A stretch of 41,767 nucleotides of DNA from Planctomycetaceae bacterium (GTDB lineage: Bacteria > Planctomycetota > Planctomycetia > Pirellulales > UBA1268). A program made the position numbers and the translations under genes. Where the stretch lies: contig JAJTED010000022.1 of NCBI GenBank assembly GCA_021300535.1, forward strand, positions 1-41,767, written 5' to 3'. Below are positions 7,836 through 16,285 of this stretch, one piece after another. Numbering within the stretch: the first letter of the stretch is position 1; each line of letters begins with the position of its first letter. The notes under the pieces were generated by a model. It searched no databases and was not told the origin of the DNA. It saw nothing but the letters and a program-made list of their open reading frames with translations.

Positions 7836-8894
7836 GTGCCGCCCCAGAAGACCCTCGATAGCAAGCTCGCTCGCATCGTGGCCGATCCGTCGTGCCGTGA
7901 CTTCATCCTCGCCGACGCCAAGGATGCCGACATGGCGTTCGGGCTGGCCGCCCCCGGGCTGAAGCCGGGGGGAGATCCGGCCCACGGTCCATTTCGCACG
8001 CTCGCCGAGTACCGCGACTCGATCCGGGAAATCGTCGCCCAGGGACTCGTGGACATCATGCTCATGAGCGCCAGCACGAGCGAGGCACTGACCATCGAAG
8101 AGGGCATCTTCACGGACAGCGGCGTGACGCCGGCCGTGCGGATGAACGACACGACCGACATCTGGCTTGCGGCGGGCAGCGGTGGCTACACCAGGCAGCC
8201 TGCACTGCCTTTTTCGACGGCGACGATCGCTCAGGCGCAGTGCGGCCGCGTCGACTGCGGACACGGCGATCGCGGCCGCGGGGCGAACCTCGGGCTGTTC
8301 TCGCTCACGCTCAACGACGATGCCACGCTCGATCGCGACATGCTGACGGCGTACAAGGAGTTTCGCATCGCGGCCGAAAGGACCGGGTTCCGCCACTTCC
8401 TCGAGGTGTTTTTTCCCAATGCGCTCGACCGTGTGCCCGGCAAGGCGGCCGGCGATCGGCCGCGGGACGTCGCCCGGTTCCTCGCCGACCACGTCGTGCG
8501 GGCGCTGGCCGGCGTGCCGCGGGCGGGTCGGCCGGCATTCCTGAAGATCCCCTACCTCGGACCCGAGGTTACCGAGCAGTTGGCATCCTACGACCGGTCG
8601 CTGGTCGTGGGCATTCTCGGCGGCGGCGCCGGCACGACCCACGACGCCTTCGGTCTCGTGGCCGACGCCAAGGCCCATGGGGCGCGGGTCGCACTGTTCG
8701 GCCGCAAAATCAATGCCGCCGAGAACCAGCCGGCGTTCGTGCGGATCCTGCGGTCCGTGGCCGACGGCGACCTCGATGCGGCGGAGGGCGTGAGGGCGTA
8801 TCATGCGGATCTGGCTCGGCTCGGAATCCGGCCGTACCGATCCCTCGAAGCGGACCTGGTCCGCGCCCCCACCGCCACCGCCTACGGCGGCTGA
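7836..8894 (+). CDS. Aldolase-like TIM-barrel protein (LacD/DeoC-like)
   Basis: The 352-residue product resembles class I aldolases of the LacD/DeoC type. FLKIPYLGPE carries the candidate Schiff-base Lys, and VVGILGGGAGTTHDAFGLVA followed by ARVALFGRKINAAENQ matches the C-terminal phosphate-binding strands of such barrels. The family cleaves or forms ketose phosphates; the actual substrate is unknown. The start is a GTG at 7836, chosen because sequence upstream overlaps the 108-bp element and is not protein-like. It is the first gene of a plus-strand operon with a Gfo/Idh/MocA oxidoreductase (57 bp gap), RidA and GntP permease. I am fairly sure of the fold and less sure of the reaction. Confidence 0.7.
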   Translation: MPPQKTLDSKLARIVADPSCRDFILADAKDADMAFGLAAPGLKPGGDPAHGPFRTLAEYRDSIREIVAQGLVDIMLMSASTSEALTIEEGIFTDSGVTPAVRMNDTTDIWLAAGSGGYTRQPALPFSTATIAQAQCGRVDCGHGDRGRGANLGLFSLTLNDDATLDRDMLTAYKEFRIAAERTGFRHFLEVFFPNALDRVPGKAAGDRPRDVARFLADHVVRALAGVPRAGRPAFLKIPYLGPEVTEQLASYDRSLVVGILGGGAGTTHDAFGLVADAKAHGARVALFGRKINAAENQPAFVRILRSVADGDLDAAEGVRAYHADLARLGIRPYRSLEADLVRAPTATAYGG

Positions 8895-8951
8895 TTTCGG
8901 CCCCGACCGCCCGTCTGTTCCCAACGACACCCAACCCCCAAGGAGTCTCCG

Positions 8952-10337
8952 ATGCCGCCGATCGGTCCCGCACGCCAGACGCTCATTCTGCCCTCCCGGC
9001 GCACGTTCCTCGGCGGTGTGGCTGCGGGAGCCGCCGCCGGCACGCTCGCGGCCGGCCAGGCCGTGCATGCGGCCGGGAGCGAAGAGATCCGCGTCGCCCT
9101 CGTCGGCTGCGGTGGCCGGGGCGGCGGGGCGGCCGTGGACGCGCTCACCGCGGCCAAGGCCCCGCTCAAGGTCTACGCCATGGCCGACGTCTTCAAGGAC
9201 CGGATCGACATCGTCAAGCGGTCCCTGACCACGGAGTTCAAGGAGCGGGTCGACGTGCCGGAGGAGCGGGCGTTCGTGGGCTTCGAAGCCTACCGACAGG
9301 CCATGGACGCTCTCCGGCCGGGCGACATCGTGATCCTGGCCACGCCCCCGGCGTTTCGCGCGGCCCACTTTGCCGCCGCGATCGAGAAGGGGCTGCATGT
9401 GTTCATGGAAAAGCCGGTGTCGATCGATGGGCCAAGCACGAACCGGATCATCGCCTTGGCGGCCAAGGCTACCGAGAAGAAGCTGAAGGTGGGCGTGGGC
9501 CTGATGTGCCGCCACTGCAAGAGCCGCCGCGAGCTGCATGACCGTCTGCGAAACGGCGAGGCGGGCGAACTGCTCTCGTTCGTCGGCCACCGCATGCACC
9601 CGGCCGCCCAGAACATGGATCTCTGGCCCGGACCGGCCGAGGGCATGACCGAGTTGCAGTGGCAGGTCAAGCGGTTCCATGGCTTCCTCTGGGCCAGCGG
9701 CGGCATCTTCAGCGACTACTACGTCCACCACATCGACGAAGTGTGTTGGATGAAGGGCGCCTGGCCGGAGAAGGCCGAGGCGGTCGGCGGGCGAGAGTAT
9801 CCCGGCAAGATGCCCGACCAGAACTTCGACAACTATGCCGTGGAGTACACGTTTGCCGACGGCACGCAGTTCCACTATTACGGGCAGCACATCAAGAACG
9901 GCGTGAGCAAGTTCGGCGTCTACGGCATGGGCTCGAAGGGCGCGTTCACGATCTCCGCACGCGGCCACAAGCCGGCGAAATCGACGATCTACAAGGGGCC
10001 GGCGATGAACAAGGAGGCCATCCTCTGGACGGCTGAGCAGCCGGAGCCGAACCCCTATCGGCTGGAGTGGGAGCACCTCGTGGACGCGATCGTCAAGGAC
10101 GAGCCCTACAACGAGGCGGTCCGCGGGGCCGAGGCGAGCCTGGCGACGGCCATGGGCCGGTTCGCCGCGCACACCGGCAAGCCTGTCACCTACAACGAAA
10201 TGCTCGCCATGCCCGACGACCTGACCGCCGGCGTCGAAATGCTGAAGGCCGACTCACCGGCACCGCTGGCCCGGAACGCCGACGGCGAGTATCCGGTGCC
10301 CATGCCGGGCCGCTACAAGTTCGAGTATCACGACTGA
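8952..10337 (+). CDS. Tat-exported Gfo/Idh/MocA oxidoreductase
   Basis: The 461-residue protein begins with a twin-arginine signal (SRRTFLGGVAAGAAAGTLAA), predicting folding in the cytoplasm with bound cofactor and export by Tat. The Rossmann domain follows with VALVGCGGRGGGAAVDAL, and the family Lys-Pro motif appears as FMEKPVSIDG. The C-terminal half matches the Gfo/Idh/MocA sheet domain (YYVHHIDEVCWMKGAWPEKA). Members oxidise or isomerise sugars or sugar derivatives with NAD(P). AAGGAG lies eight bases before the ATG. Its place between an aldolase-like gene and RidA suggests oxidation of a sugar or polyol, although export separates it from the cytoplasmic aldolase. Confidence 0.9.
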   Translation: MPPIGPARQTLILPSRRTFLGGVAAGAAAGTLAAGQAVHAAGSEEIRVALVGCGGRGGGAAVDALTAAKAPLKVYAMADVFKDRIDIVKRSLTTEFKERVDVPEERAFVGFEAYRQAMDALRPGDIVILATPPAFRAAHFAAAIEKGLHVFMEKPVSIDGPSTNRIIALAAKATEKKLKVGVGLMCRHCKSRRELHDRLRNGEAGELLSFVGHRMHPAAQNMDLWPGPAEGMTELQWQVKRFHGFLWASGGIFSDYYVHHIDEVCWMKGAWPEKAEAVGGREYPGKMPDQNFDNYAVEYTFADGTQFHYYGQHIKNGVSKFGVYGMGSKGAFTISARGHKPAKSTIYKGPAMNKEAILWTAEQPEPNPYRLEWEHLVDAIVKDEPYNEAVRGAEASLATAMGRFAAHTGKPVTYNEMLAMPDDLTAGVEMLKADSPAPLARNADGEYPVPMPGRYKFEYHD

Positions 10338-10362
10338 CCCGCCCATCTGCCGGAGCCAGCCG

Positions 10363-10830
10363 ATGTCCGCTTCTCCACAGCATGCCTTCGAGGCACTGGG
10401 CCTCGTGCTGCCGCCGGCGCCGAAGCCGGCGGGTCTCTACAAGCCGAGTCTCGTCGTCGGGCCGCACGTTTACGTCTCCGGCCACGGCCCGCTGCTGCCC
10501 GACGGCACGCTGATCCGCGGCCGGGTGGGCCGTGACCATGACCTCGCCGGGGGCAAGAACGCCGCCCGGCAGGTGGGCCTGGCAATCCTGGCCACGCTGA
10601 TCGCCAACCTCGGCAGCCTCGACCGCATTCGGCGCGTCATAAAGGTGCTGGGCATGGTGAATTGCACGCCGGAGTTCACCGCCCTTCCGCAGGTGATCAA
10701 CGGCTGCAGCGAACTATTCGCCGCGGTGTGGGGGCCCGACCTCGGCGTCGGCGTGCGCAGCGCCGTGGGCATGGCCTCGCTGCCCGACGACATGGCGGTC
10801 GAGATCGAGGCGGTCTTCGAACTGGCGTGA
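10363..10830 (+). CDS. RidA/YjgF-family protein
   Basis: The 155-residue protein fits RidA: KPSLVVGPHVYVSGHGPL early, and GVGVRSAVGMASLPDDMAVE with the conserved Arg near the C-terminus that positions water for imine hydrolysis. RidA proteins hydrolyse reactive enamine/imine intermediates, often from PLP-dependent dehydratases. The gene lies 25 bp behind the oxidoreductase and 10 bp ahead of the permease, clearly in one operon. No dehydratase is present, so an imine-forming step or another RidA subfamily activity is an open question. Confidence 0.88.
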   Translation: MSASPQHAFEALGLVLPPAPKPAGLYKPSLVVGPHVYVSGHGPLLPDGTLIRGRVGRDHDLAGGKNAARQVGLAILATLIANLGSLDRIRRVIKVLGMVNCTPEFTALPQVINGCSELFAAVWGPDLGVGVRSAVGMASLPDDMAVEIEAVFELA

Positions 10831-10840
10831 GGAACGGGAC

Positions 10841-12154
10841 ATGAGCCTCCTCATCGTCGCGGCCGCGATCGCCTGCCTGATCGCGCTCGTTGCCGGGGCG
10901 AAACTGCATCCTTTCCTGGCGTTCGTGCTGGTCTCGACCGCGGCGGCACTGGCCCTCGGCGTGCCGCCGGATCGCGTTCCCGACGTGGTCAAACAGGGAG
11001 TGGGAGGCATCCTCGGGAAGCTCCTGATCACGATCGTCGCCGGGGCCATGCTCGGCCGGCTCGTCGTGGAGAGCGGCGCCGCGCAGAAGATCGCCACGGT
11101 CCTCGTCGAGTGGTGCGGCCGCCCGCGGATCGCCTGGGCGATGGCCCTCACCGGCTTGATCGTCGGCATCCCTTTGTTCTATGGCGTCGGCTTCGTGCTC
11201 GTGGTGCCGATCGTGTTCGCCGCCACGGCCCGCTACGGCCTCCCGCCACTGGTCGTGGGCGTGCCGGCGCTTGCCGCGCTGAGCGTGGCCCACGGCCTCT
11301 TGCCGCCGCACCCCGGGCCGACCGGGCTGGTGCCGAAGTTTGGTGCCGACATGGGGCTCACGCTGCTCTACGGGCTGATCATCGCCGGACCGGCGATCAT
11401 CCTCGCCGGCCCGATCTTCGCCCGCTTCCTCGCCAGCGTTTCCGCCCGGCCGCTGGCGGGGCTGGAAACGCGGCCGCTCGCCGACGACCAACTGCCCGGC
11501 GGGGCGGCGAGCGTGTTCACGGCCCTGCTGCCGGCCGTCCTGCTGCTGGTCACGACGGCGGCCCGAATGCTGTTGCCGGCCTCGTCGCCGGCCGCCCCGT
11601 GGGCGAAGCTGGCGGCGGACGCCGACCTGGTGATGCTGGCCACGCTCGCCGTCGCGGCCGTGACCCTCGGCCTGTGCCGCGGACGGCCGTTCACCGCGGT
11701 GATGGATACCTACTCCAAGGCGATCGGCGACGTGGCCTCGGTCCTGCTCGTGATCGCCGGCTCCGGGGCATTCGGCGCGATGCTGCTGGAAAGCGGTGTG
11801 GACAAGACGATCACGGGCCTGCTGCGGGACCTGCCCGTGAGCCCGCTGGTCCTGGCATGGCTCGTGACGGTCGTGATTCGAGCCTGCGTCGGCTCGGCGA
11901 CGGTCGCGGGGCTCACGGCCGCCGACCTGATCGCGCCGCTGGCTGGCGGCGGCGACGTCAACCCGAACCTCATGGTGCTGGCGATCGGCGCGGGAAGCCT
12001 CGCCCTGTCGCACGTCAACGACGCCGGATTCTGGCTGTTCAAGGAATACTTCGGCCTCTCGATCGCCGATACCTTGCGCACATGGACGGTCATGGAGACA
12101 ATCGTCGCCGTCGTCGGCCTGGCCGGCGTGCTCGTGCTCTCCCGCGTCGTCTGA
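10841..12154 (+). CDS. GntP-family gluconate/sugar-acid permease
   Basis: This 437-residue, highly hydrophobic protein has about 12 membrane segments and GntP signatures: GVGFVLVVPIVFAATARYGL, ALSVAHGLLPPHPGPTGLV, and a C-terminal SLALSHVNDAGFWLFKEYFG. GntP proteins are proton symporters for gluconate, 2-keto-3-deoxygluconate, idonate, glycerate or D-serine. It closes the operon and presumably imports the substrate used by the aldolase-like protein, oxidoreductase and divergent kinase. It ends convergently with galK 105 bp away; an ACGCTCG/CGAGCGT inverted repeat around 12180 could mark termination. Confidence 0.93.
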   Translation: MSLLIVAAAIACLIALVAGAKLHPFLAFVLVSTAAALALGVPPDRVPDVVKQGVGGILGKLLITIVAGAMLGRLVVESGAAQKIATVLVEWCGRPRIAWAMALTGLIVGIPLFYGVGFVLVVPIVFAATARYGLPPLVVGVPALAALSVAHGLLPPHPGPTGLVPKFGADMGLTLLYGLIIAGPAIILAGPIFARFLASVSARPLAGLETRPLADDQLPGGAASVFTALLPAVLLLVTTAARMLLPASSPAAPWAKLAADADLVMLATLAVAAVTLGLCRGRPFTAVMDTYSKAIGDVASVLLVIAGSGAFGAMLLESGVDKTITGLLRDLPVSPLVLAWLVTVVIRACVGSATVAGLTAADLIAPLAGGGDVNPNLMVLAIGAGSLALSHVNDAGFWLFKEYFGLSIADTLRTWTVMETIVAVVGLAGVLVLSRVV

Positions 12155-12259
12155 CGGCCCACCGCCGCGGCCGGCCCCACGCTCGTCGAGCGTTCGCCGG
12201 CCCTCGCGCCTACCGCGCCCAATGTGTCCGGGAAACGCCGCACGTATGCCGGAACGGCT

Positions 12260-13390
12260 CTAGGTGGCGGACACGGTGGGCCCGGCGGCGGCCCGGGTCA
12301 GGAACATCTCGGCCTCGATGCCGGTGGCGTCACGGTAACTGCGGCGCAGGGCCGCCATCACCGTGTCCGCCCCTGCGGCAGCCACGAGCGCCACGGCACA
12401 CCCGCCGAAGCCGCCCCCGGTCATGCGGCAGCCGTGGACACCGGGCAGGGCCGCGGCGGCGCTGACGAGCAGCTCCATTTCGGAGCACGACACTTCGTAG
12501 TCGCGGGCGAGCGACTCGTGGCTCTCCCGCATCAGCCGGCCGGCGCGGGGCCAGTCGGCGGCCTCGACGGCCGCCACGAAGGCGAGCGTGCGATCGTTCT
12601 CGGCAAGCACGTGGGCCGCCCGGCGGCGTTCGAGATCGGGCAGCGTGGCGGCCCGCGCCCGCCAGATCGCAGGCGTCACGTCCCGCAGCGTGGCGCAGCC
12701 GAGCAGGGTCGCCGCCGAGGCGCACTGCCCGCGCCGCGTGGCGTATTCCCCGTCGCCCAGGCTGTGCTTCACCCCGCTGTCGATCACCAGCACGCAGATC
12801 GACGGATCGTCGAGCGGCACGTGGCGAAGGCCGCGATTGCGGCAATCGAGCAGCAACGCATGCCCGGCGCGGCCGCAGGTGACGGCGAACTGATCCATGA
12901 TTCCGCACGGCACGCCCGCGAAGAGATTTTCGGCCCGCTGGCAGAGGAGCGCCTTCGCGTCCAGCGGCAGGGTCCGTGCACAGAGCGTTTCGACCACCGT
13001 CGCCGTCGCCACCTCGAGCGCCGCACTGCTGCTCAGGCCGGCTCCGGATGGCAGATCACCTGACACGACCGCCTCGAAGCCGGGGATTCGCCAGCCGCGT
13101 TCCAGGAACCCCAGTAGCACGCCGGCCGGATAGTCGCTCCATGTCCCTGCGGGGACGAGCGGAGCGTCGAGATCGAAGACGGCGGCCGCCGCCTCCCGCT
13201 CCGACCGGAACACGGCACGGCGGTCGGTCCGCGGCCGCACCGTGAGCCGCAGGCCCCGGTCGATCGCCATCGGCAGCACGAAGCCGTCGTTGTAATCGGT
13301 GTGCTCGCCGATCAGGTTGACGCGGCCCGGGGTCCGCACCACGAACGGCGCGGAGCCGGTTGCCGAAGACGCGCTGACAGTTTCCGTCAT
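12260..13390 (-). CDS. galK: Galactokinase
   Basis: The 376-residue GHMP kinase shows all three family motifs: GRVNLIGEHTDYNDGFVLPM at the N-terminus, LPSGAGLSSSAALEVA as the ATP loop, and CRMTGGGFGGCAVALVA near the C-terminus. GIMDQF contains the catalytic Asp. It phosphorylates galactose to galactose-1-phosphate in the Leloir pathway. The length is normal. The start at 13390 is the ATG before MTETVSAS; the frame remains open further upstream inside pepP but that part is not protein-like. Seventeen bases separate it from the pepP stop, so it is probably co-transcribed; no galT or galE is seen in the window. Confidence 0.95.
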   Translation of the reverse strand: MTETVSASSATGSAPFVVRTPGRVNLIGEHTDYNDGFVLPMAIDRGLRLTVRPRTDRRAVFRSEREAAAAVFDLDAPLVPAGTWSDYPAGVLLGFLERGWRIPGFEAVVSGDLPSGAGLSSSAALEVATATVVETLCARTLPLDAKALLCQRAENLFAGVPCGIMDQFAVTCGRAGHALLLDCRNRGLRHVPLDDPSICVLVIDSGVKHSLGDGEYATRRGQCASAATLLGCATLRDVTPAIWRARAATLPDLERRRAAHVLAENDRTLAFVAAVEAADWPRAGRLMRESHESLARDYEVSCSEMELLVSAAAALPGVHGCRMTGGGFGGCAVALVAAAGADTVMAALRRSYRDATGIEAEMFLTRAAAGPTVSAT

Positions 13391-13407
13391 GACACCTCGC
13401 ACAGCGC

Positions 13408-14694
13408 CTAACGGGCCATGAGCCGCTCGATCTCGTCGGGGTCGATCGGCACGTGGCCGCAGAGGTCGACCGGGCCATCCGCCGTGACGAGCACGTCGTT
13501 CTCCAGGCGCACGGCGAGGGACTCCTCGGGAATGTAGATCCCCGGCTCGACGGTGATCACCCAGCCGGGCGCGAAGGGACCGTTGACCGGGGCGATGTCG
13601 TGCACGCCGAGGCCGATCGAGTGGCCGAGCCCATGCATGAAATACTTCTGACAGGCGGGCTTTTCCGGCGTGTCGGCCGCGGCGTCGGCGGCAGAAATCA
13701 GCCCCAGACCGACCAGTTCGTTCGCCATCTGCACCTGCGCCGCCCGCTTCCAGTCGCGTGGCGTGATGCCCACGGTGGCCCGGGCGATCGAGTCGCGCAT
13801 CACCCGCAGCACAGCCTCGTAGACGGCCCGCTGCCGTGGCGTGAACCGGCCGTTGACCGGATAGGTGCGGGTCAGATCGGCGTTGTAGTTGGCGTAGGCG
13901 GCGCCGACGTCGACGAGCACGAGTTCGCCGTCCCGGCACGGGGCGTCGTTGTCGAGGTAGTGGAGAACGCAGGCGTTCCTGCCGGAGCCGATGATCGGTT
14001 CGTAGGCCATGCGGCCCCGCCGACGAGTGAACTCGGCTGCCAGTTCGGCCTCGAGCTCGAACTCCATCACCCCCGGCCGCAGGGTCGCGAGCAGCCGCCG
14101 CAGGCCGGCGGCGGTGATCTCGACCGCCCGACGCATGAGCTCGATCTCCGCCGGGCTCTTCACGGCCCGGAGCCGCCGCATGATCGGGCCCAGCCGCTCG
14201 TAGCGGTGCAGGGGATAGCGGGCGATCAACTGGCGGGCCAGCCGGAGGTCGCGCTCCTCCACCTCGTAGGCCGCCCGCTCGTGCTCGTTGAGGTTCAGGT
14301 AGACCGAATCACACTCGCAGAAGAGCGTATGGATCACGGCCGGCAGCTCGGACAGCCAACGGACCTTGGCGACTCCGGAGATCTCCGTCGCCCGCTCCCG
14401 CGAGAGCTTGTGGCCCTCCCACTGGGCGAGATGCTCGTTCGGCTGGCGCACGAAGAGCATCTCCCGCTGGGCGGGATCGTGCGCCCGCGGTGCCAGTACG
14501 AGGACGCTTTCCTCCTGCTCGATGCCCGTCAGCCAGAAGAGGTCGCTGGCGGGGTGGAGCTTCCGGCTGCCGTCACCGGTCGTCGGCGACACATCGGCGG
14601 CATGCACGATCGTCACGGCGTGGCCGGGCAACTGTTCGACAAGGCGGCGGCGGTTGGTTACGAACAAGGACGGATCGATCGGGGCGTGGCGCAT
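13408..14694 (-). CDS. pepP: Xaa-Pro aminopeptidase (M24B)
   Basis: The 428-residue metallopeptidase has the N-terminal creatinase-like domain (residues about 1-170) and the pita-bread catalytic domain. All five metal ligands are present: the Asp in LVLVDVGAAY, the Asp in YNADLTRTYP, the His in FMHGLGHSIGLGVHD, the Glu in VEPGIYIPEE and the Glu in RLENDVLVT. It removes N-terminal residues preceding proline, in the cytoplasm (no signal peptide). It lies between a secreted unknown protein and galK on the same strand. Confidence 0.95.
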   Translation of the reverse strand: MRHAPIDPSLFVTNRRRLVEQLPGHAVTIVHAADVSPTTGDGSRKLHPASDLFWLTGIEQEESVLVLAPRAHDPAQREMLFVRQPNEHLAQWEGHKLSRERATEISGVAKVRWLSELPAVIHTLFCECDSVYLNLNEHERAAYEVEERDLRLARQLIARYPLHRYERLGPIMRRLRAVKSPAEIELMRRAVEITAAGLRRLLATLRPGVMEFELEAELAAEFTRRRGRMAYEPIIGSGRNACVLHYLDNDAPCRDGELVLVDVGAAYANYNADLTRTYPVNGRFTPRQRAVYEAVLRVMRDSIARATVGITPRDWKRAAQVQMANELVGLGLISAADAAADTPEKPACQKYFMHGLGHSIGLGVHDIAPVNGPFAPGWVITVEPGIYIPEESLAVRLENDVLVTADGPVDLCGHVPIDPDEIERLMAR

Positions 14695-14759
14695 GGCGGC
14701 AAGACGAGCGGGAAAAAGAGGGGTGGGCGGTGGAACCCCGCGGACGCTACGGCAGCGGC

Positions 14760-16031
14760 CTACCGGCCGTCGCCCTGCAACAGGGAGTCGAGCGTCGGCA
14801 TGGCCGGCTTCTCAGGGACGGCCGTGGCGGTGGCTGCAGGTGGCGGCTCCATGCCCCCGGACTTCGCCCGCTTCCGTGCCAGCGCCGCATCGATCGGATC
14901 AGTCAATAGGCCGGCGATATCGCGGTACATGCCGGAGGCATGCGATTTGATCGCCTCGGCCTGCTCGGGGGTCAGTGTGTCGCCGGCCTCGGCCAATTTC
15001 CACCACTCGTTGGCGAGTTTGAAGCGGGAGGTGACCACGACTTTCGGCTCCTTGGACAGGGCGATCTCGCGGGTCGCGAGGTTGCGCAGGCCCTCGTTGC
15101 GGCCCCGCGCCAGAAGCGGTAGCCCGGCCGGCCAGTCGCGTTTTACGAAGCACAGGTAGCGGCCCACGGTCTCGGCCGCGTCGGCGTCGTCCGGAAAGGC
15201 CGCCAATTTGTCGCGGGCCGTCGTGTAGTCGAAGGCTTGCCGGCGGCGCTCGCGTACTTCCCTGCGGAGGTTCGTGGCGTCGGCCAGGAGCGCCACGGCG
15301 ACGGCCTTGGGAGGCGGCTCGCGTTTCCGCCGGCTTTCCGCGGCGCGGACCTTCTCCTCCTTCTCGATCGCCCTGGCGAGCGTCTCCGCGAGGTCGGCCG
15401 CCGCGTCGGCGAGGTCGTAGCGATCCGCGGCGACAGCCTGCCGGGCCGTCTCCACAACGTGCTCGAAAAGCAGCGCGTCGGGGCGGATGTCTTCCGCGCG
15501 GGCCATCTTGGCCAGCAGCGCGTGCCGCGATGCGAGGGCGTCGATGTCAAACAGAGCGGCCCGCCGGGCAAGCGCGTCGAGCGCCGCTGACGTGGCGCGG
15601 GCCTCGAGCGCGAGCCGCTCCGCCAGCGTTAACAGCGCGAACTTGCGGGCCGGATCATTGGTCTTGTCGGCGGTGTCGCGAAAGGAGCGGACGGTGGATT
15701 CGGGATTCGCGGCCGCCGCTTTGATGGTTTCCTCGTAGGCCTGATGGATCAGCTCCAGGGCCTCGTCCACCGCCGACTGATCGGGCACGGCCAGCCGTTT
15801 GGCCGGCGGAGCGAATGGCGCTACGCCCGGTTGCACTCGGGACGACGTCGTGCCCGACTTCCGCTGTGGCTCGTCGAACGGCGTGGACGCTGCGCCGTCG
15901 AGATCGTTCGCGGTCGGGTTGAGCAGGTTCTCCAGCGTCGGCGGCCCCGTCTGCAGTGCCAGGCACGGCGACACGCGGGCAGCCGCCAGGAGACATAACC
16001 CCAGACAGAAAACGACTTTGAGAACGGCCAT
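14760..16031 (-). CDS. Secreted Ala/Arg-rich protein, unknown
   Basis: The 423-residue protein starts MAVLKVVFCLGLCLLAAARV, a clear Sec signal peptide with likely cleavage after CLA near residue 25. The mature part is rich in Ala, Arg, Glu and Lys and predicted mostly helical (for example ALFDIDALASRHALLAKMAR and RAIEKEEKVRAAESRRKREP), possibly a helical-repeat protein. A conserved-looking block, RYLCFVKRDWPAGLPLLARG, follows the charged stretch. No family is recognised. The frame is open further upstream to 16301, but that part overlaps the repeated 108-bp element and is rejected as coding. It is probably the first gene of an operon with pepP (65 bp gap) and galK. Confidence 0.75.
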   Translation of the reverse strand: MAVLKVVFCLGLCLLAAARVSPCLALQTGPPTLENLLNPTANDLDGAASTPFDEPQRKSGTTSSRVQPGVAPFAPPAKRLAVPDQSAVDEALELIHQAYEETIKAAAANPESTVRSFRDTADKTNDPARKFALLTLAERLALEARATSAALDALARRAALFDIDALASRHALLAKMARAEDIRPDALLFEHVVETARQAVAADRYDLADAAADLAETLARAIEKEEKVRAAESRRKREPPPKAVAVALLADATNLRREVRERRRQAFDYTTARDKLAAFPDDADAAETVGRYLCFVKRDWPAGLPLLARGRNEGLRNLATREIALSKEPKVVVTSRFKLANEWWKLAEAGDTLTPEQAEAIKSHASGMYRDIAGLLTDPIDAALARKRAKSGGMEPPPAATATAVPEKPAMPTLDSLLQGDGR

Positions 16032-16043
16032 GATAAAAGTCTT

Positions 16044-16188
16044 TCGCGAACGAAACGCCCGCCCTAGCAGTCGGTGAAAGAAGTCCTCCATGCCATTTTT
16101 CCGCTTGGCAAGCCGGTGGAAAAGCCGAAGCTTTCCCCGGCCGGCTGTCGCCGGCTCCGGCGGCAGCAGACTTATTCCACGGTCTGCT
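16044..16188 (-). repeat. Copy B of 108-bp intergenic element
   Basis: This is the partner of the element at 7668-7775. It starts with AAGTCCTCCATGCC, contains AAGCCGAAG in the middle, and ends with GCAGACTTATTCCACGG. The shared TCGCGAACGA is at 16044-16053, thirteen bases further away than in copy A. It lies 50 bases upstream of a minus-strand start codon and ahead of a divergent plus-strand gene, the same setting as copy A. Immediately beyond it there is no gene until 16286. Confidence 0.6.
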
Positions 16189-16285
16189 CGTCGATTCGCA
16201 GAGTAGGGGGATTTTTCTTCCCGCACAAGCCTGGGGCCGGTCGGCGTCGGCATTCTCGGCCCGTGCACCGAGTGACTACCATCCG

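Noticed and set aside
7827..10172. Minus-strand open frame of 781 codons
   Set aside because: Antisense to the aldolase-like and Gfo/Idh/MocA genes, which have clear motifs; no family features of its own.
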